Source: Aradus depressus (Eukaryota > Arthropoda > Insecta > Hemiptera > Aradidae). From it: 64,000 bases of DNA. The stretch covers positions 49,865,213 to 49,929,212 of the forward strand of contig OY759215.1 of the NCBI GenBank assembly GCA_963662175.1, given 5' to 3'. How positions within the stretch are numbered: position 1 is the first letter of the stretch; every line of letters starts with the position of its first letter. The notes under the pieces are model-generated. The model made no database searches. It was not told the origin of the DNA and saw nothing but the letters and a program-made list of their open reading frames with translations. This document shows positions 24,661-34,400 of this stretch, in pieces. The translations under genes and the position numbers were made by a program.

Positions 24661-25454
24661 TAATTATTTTAATTACCACATTTCCTGTAGAAATTTGATC
24701 TCTTTTCTTTATTTAAATTTTGATTTCTACAGTAGTTTTTCGAAAATGACCCTAAAAAAATATTATCAATAATTTATGACGTGCAATTTTTAAGAAAGTA
24801 CACGTATACAACAAAAAATTCCATTTAACAAACTTTACACTTGGATTTGCAAAGAGATACCAATCTTTTAATAATTTTAAATAATAATAATTTATAATCC
24901 AAGGCTTTACTGGGCCAACAGGGAAGATGAATAAAATAGAATTTTATTAGGACAAATAATTGGGTTATTTTCTTTATCTACATATTTTATTTAAAAAAAA
25001 AAAAAAACTAAACAATAAACAAACAAAGCAAAAGAAAAACAATAGAACAAAATCATAAAACTTAATACTTAAAAACTATTCTTTTTGTTTGGGCATATTG
25101 AAAAAAATAAATGATTAATTGTACCTTCTTGGCGTCTCTAACTCACAATCCAGACTTCGACTATTTTTCACATCTCAACTTCACCCTTAGTCAACTTTCA
25201 TATAATTGTTCAACTTCACAAAATAAAAAAAACATCTCAATTTCAAGTCCACTGTTCAAGAGCTAGCTCACGACTCATCTCCCTATTTATTTCACAGCTG
25301 TTCTTTTTTTATTTAATTTTTTTTTTTTTGATGTCCCTTGTTTTTTTAAGACCTTGATATATATAATATATATATATTATAATATAATAAAAAAATTACT
25401 TTTTATATTCATAAAAAAAATTTTTCCGTAGTTTACATGACACTACTTTGAAAA
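24661..25454. other. AT-rich unique spacer in the foldback centre
   Basis: About 790 bp present on the left side of the dyad but without a counterpart on the right, so it is an insertion into the left half or a deletion from the right half. It contains an A-run near 24991-25006, a T-run near 25320-25330 and an alternating TATATA stretch near 25356-25380. No open frame, repeat or RNA gene is recognised. Confidence 0.6.
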
Positions 25455-25476
25455 AACTCTGAATGATAGTGGCTGC
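25455..25476. repeat. 22-bp inverted repeat, left copy
   Basis: AACTCTGAATGATAGTGGCTGC is the reverse complement of 25577-25598 at 21 of 22 positions. The two copies face each other across the 100-bp promoter-like segment. Confidence 0.85.
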
Positions 25477-25576
25477 CGTATCAATACTTACAGCTGCCAA
25501 CCTCCGCCATCTTATCTGCGTCATCAGTACACGTCATCAGTTCCCTACCTATAAATACGGGAGCCCATCAGTGCCA
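25477..25576 (+). promoter_or_regulatory. Promoter-like core with TATA box at the centre of the dyad
   Basis: TATAAATA lies at 25550-25557, with GC-richer sequence after it (CGGGAGCCCATCAGTGCC), so a start near 25580 is expected. Upstream are CCGCCATCTT (YY1/Pho-like, 25504-25513), CTTATCT (a GATA site on minus, 25511-25517) and two direct copies of CGTCATCAGT (25519-25528 and 25532-25541) with CRE-like half-sites. The segment is flanked by a 22-bp inverted repeat and then by inverted copies of the LTR-end-like arm. A strong TATA box is visible only for rightward transcription. It would drive into plus-strand satellite B in splice-sense orientation. It may be the U3 of an LTR. Confidence 0.55.
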
Positions 25577-25598
25577 GCAGCCATTATCATTCAGAGTT
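25577..25598. repeat. 22-bp inverted repeat, right copy
   Basis: GCAGCCATTATCATTCAGAG plus TT pairs with 25455-25476 with one mismatch. It lies just downstream of the TATA box, where transcription would start. Confidence 0.85.
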
Positions 25599-25604
25599 TC
25601 TTCG

Positions 25605-25732
25605 GAGTTGTTTGTTCATAGACAGTTGCTTTTCATTTAGTATTAAGTTTTAACTGTATTATACAATGAGAGTGTTAAATTGAAATAAAGTTACTTTTTA
25701 AAAAGTCAATAGTGCGTTCCTGTGACTTAACA
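25605..25732 (+). repeat. Inverted repeat, right arm (LTR-end-like or leader exon)
   Basis: Matches the reverse complement of 24533-24660. It ends GTGACTTAACA, directly followed by TTGGTTCTAAATTTAAATA, the middle of a satellite B intron. If the promoter at 25550 is active, this would be transcribed first. It lacks a conserved start codon: ATGAGAGTG in this arm is ATAAAAGTG in the other. Alternatives are an LTR R-U5 region or a non-coding leader exon. Confidence 0.75.
25684..25689 (+). terminator. Poly(A) signal AATAAA in right inverted arm
   Basis: AATAAA about 50 nt before the arm end. It is conserved in the left arm. Placement after a TATA box within 150 bp is what an LTR would show. Confidence 0.4.
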
Positions 25733-25904
25733 TTGGTTCTAAATTTAAATATTGTCTAATTATATTTAATGGCACTTCTATTTCTGTTTTTATTCGCAGA
25801 TAGACTCTTCATGTAAAGTTTGATACTCAGTTGAGTTATTCAATTAAAAACTTCGAACATACAGGTATGTTCTTGTTCTAAATTTGAATACTATTTTATC
25901 TTCA

Positions 25905-26700
25905 ATTTCGTATCTTATATACGATTTTTTGAGACCTCTTAAGTTTTTATATTTATGTAGGTATTTCAATAATTACCATCTTATAGCCCTTTTTGGTCTC
26001 ATTTATTCTTTTTTTTATTTTTTCTTCATTTCCATACGATAACAATATTTCGTCCTACCAGTACTTTTCAAGTACATCACTGAAAAAATATTACATTCAC
26101 AATAACGTTCATAATCTAAACACGTTTGCCATATCGTAAAATTCTTTTGTATCTTTTACTTACATTTTTATTTTTTTTCATTACCTATATGTTAAGACTC
26201 CTTTTTTTTCTTTATAATACATTCTAATATATCCTGTCATTTTTAATATTGTGCATCTGGGAAAAGCATTTCTTAATTAATCTCATTATATTTTTTTCCT
26301 TTTTTAAAAATCTTTTAATTCTATGAAGTTATTTTAATTATATATATATAACATACCTATTTTTATCGACTCATTTGGTGGTAATATGTTGCATTGTTTT
26401 TTTCCTTAGTTTTTATTTTTGATAACCCTGGAGGTTATTGTTTATCTATTCTCTTAATTACATATTTCTAACTAATTCGATTTCTTTTTTTTATTTTATG
26501 TTCTATATATCAATGTTAAATTTATAGTTTTTTGACTATGTGTCAAATTAATTATATTTGTTTTTTTTGTTTCTCGATTTTTAATTTATTATCATTTTCT
26601 ATTTCTGTTATTCTTATATTTAAAGATTTTTTTGTCCACCCTCACACTTTTTTATATATATTTGTTAATGAATTTGTGTAGCTGAATAAAAGTAGTTTAA
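25905..26700 (+). other. AT-rich insertion inside old satellite B
   Basis: About 800 bp of T-rich sequence splits a satellite B intron-like part. Satellite sequence resumes at about 26706 with TAAATATTGTCTTATTATA. It holds an AATAAA at about 26686 (GCTGAATAAAAG). Reading frames are short. I recognise no element in it; it may be a decayed non-autonomous insertion. Confidence 0.55.
26455..26624 (+). repeat. AT-rich direct repeat, copy 1
   Basis: Shares ATCAATGTTAAATTTATAG, TTGACTATGTGTCAAATTA and TTTCTCGATTTTTA in order with copy 2 at about 26866-27040. Confidence 0.75.
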
Positions 26701-26865
26701 ATTTTTAGCGTCTTGTTTGAAATTTATTTAAATATTGTCTTATTATATTTAATGGCACTTCTATTTCTGTTTTTATTCGCAGATAGACACTTCATGTAAA
26801 CTTTGACACTCCTCTTAGTTATTCAATTGAAAACTTGGAACATACAGGTATGTTTTTTTTTCTAA

Positions 26866-27040
26866 TTACATTTTTCTAACTATTTCGATTTTAATTTTTT
26901 TCTTTTTCTGATTTTATGTTTTGTATATCAATGTTAAATTTATAGTTTTTTTGACTATGTGTCAAATTAGTTATATTTGTTTTTTTGTTTCTCGATTTTT
27001 ATTTTATTATCATTTTATATTTCTGTTATTCTTATATTAT
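26866..27040 (+). repeat. AT-rich direct repeat, copy 2
   Basis: Second copy of 26455-26624, about 410 bp downstream. It is inserted after the donor of a satellite B monomer and before TTCTAAATTTAGATACTG, so it again lies within an intron-like part. Confidence 0.75.
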
Positions 27041-28420
27041 TTTTCTAAATTTAGATACTGTCTTATTTTATTTAATAACACTTCTATATCTGTTTTTTTT
27101 CAGATAAACTGGCTGAGGAGCATCCCAAGATCTTCTTCATGTCATCTTTGATACTCCGCTGAGTGATTTAAATGAAGACTTCGGACATACAGGTATGGTT
27201 TTGTTCTAAATTTAAATACTGTCATATTTTATTTAATAACATTTCTATTTCTGTTTTTAGTTGCAGATAGACACTTCATGTAAACTTTGACACTCCTCTT
27301 AGTTATTCATTTGAAAACTTCGAACATACAGGTAGGTTTTTGTTCTAAATTTAGATGCTGTCTATTCTTATTTAATAACACTTCTTTTTCTTTTTTTATT
27401 CGCAGACAAACTGGCTGAGAAGCATTTCAAGATCTTCTTTGTGTAAGCTTTAATACTCCGCTGAGTTATTGAATTGAAATCTTCGTAAATACAGGTATGT
27501 TTTTGTTCTAAATTCAATTACTGACTTAGATTATTTAATAGCATTTCTATTTCTGTTTTTATTCGCAGATAAACTCCTTGAGGAGCATCCAAAGATCTTC
27601 TTCATGTCAGCTTTAATACTTCGCTGAGTGATTCAATAGAAAACTTCGAATATACAGGTATGTTTTCGTTCAAAATTAAATACTGTCTTTAATTTTTTAA
27701 TAGCACTTGTATTTTTGTTTTTATTCGCATATGAACTGGCTAAGGAGCATCCCAAGATTTTCTTCATGTGAGTTTTAATGCTTCGCTGAGTCATTCAATA
27801 GAAAACTCCGAATATAAAAATATGTTTTCTTTCAAAATTTAGATACTGTCTTTTTTTTTTTTAATAGCACTTGTATTTTTGTTTTTATTCGCAGATAAAC
27901 TGACTGAGGAGCATTTCAAGATCTTCTTCATGTCAGCTTGATACTCCGCTGAGTGATTTAAATGAAGACTTCGAACATATAAGTAGGGTTTTGTTCTTAA
28001 TTTAAACACTGTCTTATTTTATTGATTAACACTTCTTCTGTTTTAATTCGCAGATAGACTGGCTAAGAAGTATCCCATAATCTTCTTCATGTCAGCTTTA
28101 ATACTCCGCTGAATGATTCAATAGAAAACTTCGAACATAATGGTATGGTTTTGTTCTAATTTTTAATACTGTCTTATTTTATTTAATAGCATTTGTATTT
28201 TTGTGTTTTTCGCATATGAACTGGCTAAGGAGCATCCCAAGATTTTCTTCATGTGAGTTTTAATGCTTCGCTGAGTCATTCAATAGAAAACTCCGAATAT
28301 AAAGATATGTTTTCTTTCAAAATTTAGATACTGTCTTATTTTATGGTTTTGTTCATAACTTAAACACTGTCTTATTTTATTTAATAGCACTTCTCTTTCT
28401 GTTTTAGTTCGCTGATAGAC

Positions 28421-31400
28421 TGGCTGAGGAGCTCATCAAGATCTTCTTCATGGCAGCTTTGATTCTCCGCTGAGTGCTTCAATTGAAAACTTCGAACATA
28501 CAGGTATATTTTTTTTCTAAATTTGAAAACTGTCTTATTTTATTTAATAGCACTTCTGTTTCTGTTTTTGTTCGCAGATAGAGTGGCTGAGGAGCACTTT
28601 AAGATCTTCTTCATGGCAGCTTTGATTCTCCGCTGAGTCCTTCAATTGAAATCTTCGAACATACAGGTATGTTTTTTTTCTAAGTTTAAAAACTGTCTGA
28701 TTTTATTTAATAACACTTCTGTTTCTGTTTTTGTTCGCAGATAGAGTGGCTGAGGAGCACTTTAAGAACTTCTTCATGGCAGCTTTGATTCTCCGCTGAG
28801 TGCTTCAATTGAAAACTTCGAACATACAGGTATATTTTTTTCTAAATTTAAAAACTGTCTTACTTCATTTAATAGCACTTCTGTTTCTGTTTTTGTTCGC
28901 AGATAGACTCGCTGAGGAGCACGTCAAGAACTTCTTCATGGCATCTTTGATTCTCCGCTGAGTGCTTCAATTGAAAACTTCGAACTTACAGGTATGTTTT
29001 TTTTTTAAATTGATGAAACTGTCTTATTTTATTTATTAGCACTTCTGTTTCTGTTTTTGTTCGCAGATAGAGTGGCTGAGGAGTACTTTAAGATCTTCTT
29101 CATGGCAGCTTTGATTCTCCGCTGAGTCCTTCAATTGAAATCTTCGAACATACAGGTATGTTTTTTTTCTAAGTTTAAAAACTGTCTGATTTTATTTAAT
29201 AACACTTCTGTTTCTGTTTTTGTTCGCAGATAGAGTGGCTGAGGAGCACTTTAAGAACTTCTTCATGGCAGCATTGATTCTCCGATGAGTGCTTCAATTG
29301 AAAATTTCGAACATACAGGTATATTTTTTTCTAAATTTAAAAACTGTCTTACTTTATTTAATAGTACTTCTGTTTCTGTTTTTGTTCGCTGATAAACTGG
29401 CTGAGGAGCACGTCAAGAACTTCTTCATGGCAGCTTTGATTCTCCGCTGAATGCTTCAATTGAAATCTTCGAACATACAGGTATGTTTTTTTTCTAAATT
29501 TAAAAACTGTCTTATTTTATTTAATCGCACTTCTGTTTCAGTTTTTGTTCGCAGATAGACTGGCTGAGGAGCATTTCAAGATCTTCTTCATGGCAGCCTC
29601 GATTCTTCGCTGAATCCTTCAATTGAAAGCTTCGAACATACAGGTATGTTTTTTTTCTAAATTAATGAAACTGTCTTATTTCATTTCATATCACTTCTGT
29701 TACTGTTTTTGATCGCAGATAGACTGGTTGAGGAGCACTACAAGATCTTCTTCATGGCAGCTTTGATTCTCCACTGAGTGCTTCAATTGAAAACTTCGAA
29801 CATACAGGTATATTTTTTTTCTAAATTTGAAAACTGTCTTATTTTATTTAATAGCACTTCTGTTTCTGTTTTTATTCGCAGATATACTGGCTGAGGAGTA
29901 TCTCAAGATCTTCTTCATATCAGCTTTGATTCTCCGCTGAGTGCTTCAATTGAAAACTTCGAACTTACAGGTATGTTTTTTTTTTAAATTGATGAAATTG
30001 TCTTATTTTATTTAATAGCACTTCTGTTTCTGTTTTTGATCGCAGATAGACTGGCTTAGGAGCACTTCAAGATCTTCTTCATGGCAGCTTTGATTCTCCG
30101 CTGAGTGCTTCAATTGAAAACTTCGAACATACAGGTACATTTTTTTTCTAAATTCAAAAACTGTCTCATTTTATTTATTAGCACTTCTGTTTATGTTTTT
30201 GTTCGCAGATAAACTGGCTGAGGAGCACGTCAAGAACTTCTTCATGGCAGCTTTGATTCTCCGCTGAATGCTTCAATTGAAATCTTCGAACATACAGGTA
30301 TGTTTTTTTTCTAAATTTAAAAACTGTCTGATTTTATTTATTAGCACTTCTGTTTCTGTTTTTGTTCGCAGATAGGGTGGCTGAGGAGCACTTTAAGAAC
30401 TTCTTCATGGCATCTCTGATTCTCCGCTGAGTGCTTCAATTGAAAACTTCGAACATACAGGTATATTTTTTTTCTAAATTTATAAACTGTCTTGTTTTAT
30501 TTAATAGCACTTCTGTTTCTGTTTTTGTTCGCAGATAAACTGGCTGAGGAGCACGTCAAGAACTTCTTCATGGCAGCTTTGATTCTCCGCTGAGTGCTTC
30601 AATTGAAAACTTCGAACATACAGGTATATTTTTTTTCTAAATTAATGAAACTGTCTTATTTTATTTAATAGCACTTCTGTTTCTGATTTTGTTCGCAGAA
30701 AAACTGGCTGAGGAGCACGTCAAGAACTTCTTCATGGCAGCTTTGATTCTCCGCTGAGTGCTTCAATTGAAATCTTCGAATATACAAGTAGGTTTTTTAT
30801 TTAATTTAAAAACTGTCTTATTTTATTCAATAGCACTTCTGTTTCTGTTTTTGTTCGCAGATAGACTGGCTGAGGAGCATTTCAAGAATTTCTTCATGGC
30901 AGCTTCGATTTTTCGCTGAATCCTTCATTTGAAATCTTCGAACATTCAGGTATGTTTAGTTTCTAAATTAATGAAACTGTCTTATTTTATTTAATAGCAC
31001 TTCTGTTTCTGTTTTTGTTCGCAGATAAACTGGCTGAGGAGCACGTCAAGAACTTCTTCATGGCAGCTTTGATTCTCCGCTGAATGCTTCAATTGAAATC
31101 TTCGAACATACAGGTATGTTGTTTTTTTTTTTAATTAATGAAACTGTCTTATTTTATTTATTTGCACTTCTGTTTCTGTTTTTGTTCGCAGATAGACTGC
31201 CTGCAGAGTACTTTAACAACTTTTTCATGGCAGCTTTGATTCTCCGCTGAGTGGTTCAATTTAAATCTTCGAATATACAAGTAGGTTTTTTTTCTAAATT
31301 TAAAAACTGTCTTATTTTATTAAATAGCACTTTTGTTTCTGTTTTTGTTTGCAGATAGACTGGCTGAGGAGCATTTCAAAAACTTCTTCATGGCATTTTT

Positions 31401-34400
31401 ATTCTTCGCTGAATCCTTCAATTGAAATCTGCGAACATACAGGTATGTTTTTTTTCTAAATTAATGAAACTGTCTCATTTTATTTAATAGCACTTCTGTT
31501 TCTGTTTTTGTTCGCAGATAGACGGGCTGAGGAGCATTCCAAGAACTTCTTCATGGCAGCTTTGATTCTTCGCTGAATGCTTCAATTGAAATCTTCGAAC
31601 TCACAGGTATGTTTTTTTTCTAAGTTTAAAAACTGTCTTATTTTATTTAATAGCACTTCTGTTTCTGTTTTTGTTCGCAGATAGACTGGCTGAGGAGCAC
31701 TTTAAGATCTTCTTCATGGCAGCTTTGATTCTCCGCTGAGTCCTTCAATTGAAATCTTCGAACATACAGGTATGTTTTTTTTCTAAATTTTAAAACTGTC
31801 TTTTTCTATTTAATAGCATTTCTGTTTCTGTTTTAGTTCGCAGATAGACTGGCTGAGGAGCACTTTAAGATATTCTTCATGGCAGCTTTGATTCTCCGCT
31901 GAGTGCTTCAATTGAAATCTTCGAACTTACAGGTATGTTTTTTTTCTAAGTTTAAAAACTGTCTTATTTTATTTAATAGCACTTCTGTTTCTGTTTTTGT
32001 TCGCAGATAGAGTGGCTGAGGAGCACTTCAAGAACTTCTTCATAGCAGCTTTGATTCTCCGCTGAATGCTTCAATTGAAATCTTCGAACTCACAGGTATG
32101 TTTTTTTTCTAAGTTTAAAAACTGTCTTATTTTATTTAATAGCACTTCTGTTTCTGTTTTTGTTCGCAGATAGAGTGGCTGAGGAGCACTTTAAGATCTT
32201 CTTCATGGCAGCTTTGATTCTCCGCTTAGTGCTTCAATTGAAAACTTCGAACTTACAGGTATGTTTTTTTTAAAAACTGTCTGATTTTATTTAATAACAC
32301 TTCTGTTTCTGTATTTGTTCGCAGATAGACTGGCTGAGGAGCAATTCAAGAACTTCTTCATGGCAGCTTTGATTCTCCGCTGAATGCTTCAATTGAAATC
32401 TTCGAACTCACAGGTATGTTTTTTTTCTAAGTTTAAAAACTGTCTTATTTTATTTAATAGCACTTCTGTTTCTGTTTTTGTTCGCAGATAGAGTGGCTGA
32501 GGAGCACTTTAAGATCTTCTTCATGGCAGCTTTGATTCTCCGCTGAGTCCTTCAATTGAAATCTTCGAACATACAGGTATGTTTTTTTTCTAAATTTTAA
32601 AACTGTCTTTTTCTATTTAATAGCATTTCTGTTTCTGTTTTAGTTCGCAGATAGACTGGCTGAGGAGCACTTTAAGAACTTCTTCATGGCAGCTTTGATT
32701 CTCCGCTGAGTGCTTCAATTGAAAACTTCGAACTTACAGGTATGTTTTTTTTCTAAATTTTAAAACTGTCTTTTTCTATTTAATAGCATTTCTGTTTCTG
32801 TTTTAGTTCGCAGATAGACTGGCTGAGGAGCACTTCAAGAACTTCTTCATGGCAGCTTTGATTCTCCGCTGAGTGCTTCAATTGAAAACTTCGAACTTAC
32901 AGGTATGTTTTTTTTCTAAGTTTAAAAAACTGTCTGATTTTATTTGATAACACTTCTGTTGCTGTTTTTGTTCGCAGATAGACTGGCTGAGGAGCACTTT
33001 AAGATCTTCTTCATGGCAGCTTTGATTCTCCGCTGAGTCCTTCAATTGAAATCTTCGAACTCACAGGTATGTTTTTTTTCTAAGTTTAAAAACTGTCTTA
33101 TTTTATTTAATAGCACTTCTGTTTCTGTTTTTGTTCGCAGATAGAGTGGCTGAGGAGCACTTTAAGATCTTCTTCATGGCAGCTTTGATTCTCCGCTGAG
33201 TCCTTCAATTGAAATCTTCGAACATACAGGCATGTTTTTTTTCTAAATTTTAAAACTGTCTTTTTCCATTTAATAGCATTTCTGTTTCTGTTTTAGTTCG
33301 CAGATAGACTGGCTGAGGAACACTTTAAGATATTCTTCATGGCAGCTTTGATTCTCCGCTGAGTCCATCAATTGAAATCTTCGAACTTACAGGTATGTTT
33401 TTTTTTCTAAGTTTATAAACTGTCTTATTTTATTTAATAGCACTTCTGTTTCTGTTTTTGTTCGCAGCTAGAGTGGCTGAGGAGCACTTCAAGAACTTCT
33501 TCATGGCATTTTTATTCTTCGCTGAATCCTTCAATTGAAATCTGCGAACATACAGGTATGTTTTTTTTCTAAATTAATGAAACTGTCTCATTTTATTTAA
33601 TAGCACTTCTGTTTCTGTTTTTGTTCGCAGATAGACGGGCTGAGGAGCATTCCAAGAACTTCTTCATGGCAGCTTTGATTCTTCGCTGAATCCTTCAATT
33701 GAAATCTTCGAACATACAGGTATGTTTTTTTCTAAATTTAAAAACTGTCTTATTTTATTTAATAACATTTCTGTTTCTGTTTTTGTTCGCAGATAGAGTA
33801 GCTGAGGAGCACTTTAAGAACTTCTTCATGGCAGCTTTGATTCTCCGCTGAGTGCTTCAATTGAAAACTTCGAACTTACAGGTATGTTTTTTTTCTAAGT
33901 TCAAAAACAGTCTGATTTTATTTAATAACACTTCTGTTTCTGTATTTGTTCGCAGATAGACTGGCTGAGGAGCACTTCAAGAACTTCTTCATGGCAGTTT
34001 TGATTCTCCGCTGAGTGCTTCAATTGAAAACTTCGAACTTACAGGTATGTTTTTTTTCTAAGTTTAAAAAACTGTCTGATTTTATTTGATAACACTACTG
34101 TTGCTGTTTTTGTTCGCAGATAGACTGGCTGAGGAGCACTTTAAGATCTTCTTCATGGCAGCTTTGATTCTCCGCTGAGTCCTTCAAATGAAATCTTCGA
34201 ACTTACAGGTATGTTTTTTTTCTAAGTTTAAAAACTGTCTATTTTATTTAATAGCACTTCTGTTTCTGTTTTTGTTCGCAGATAGAGTGGCTGAGGAGCC
34301 CTTCAAGAACTTCTTCATAGCAGCTTTGATTCTCCGCTGAATGCTTCAATTGAAATCTTCGAACTCACAGGTATGTTTTTTTTCTAAGTTTAAAAACTGT

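Larger units (their letters stand above)
25733..28420 (+). repeat. Old, diverged satellite B in plus orientation (right arm)
   Basis: Diverged monomers with TATTTCTGTTTTTATTCGCAG acceptors and ACAGGTATG or ACAGGTAGG donors. Acceptor AG is kept in most units but lost at about 27728 and 28211 (CGCATATG) and 28412 (CGCTGATAG). Donor GT is lost near 27820. Three units near the promoter (exons at about 25799, 26783 and 27268) have a 65-nt exon lacking TGGCTGAGGAGCATCCCAAG plus four more bases, a 24-nt deletion. AT-rich sequence interrupts at about 25905-26700 and 26866-27040. From about 28421 the monomers become the young homogeneous type. Confidence 0.88.

Noticed and set aside
25350..25385. AT-rich palindrome as a replication origin
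   Set aside because: Simple alternating TA sequence is common in AT-rich DNA, and nothing else around it supports an origin.
26921..27151. 76-codon frame in the AT-rich insertion
   Set aside because: It is made of T-rich codons, crosses from the insertion into a satellite B monomer and has no recognisable motif.
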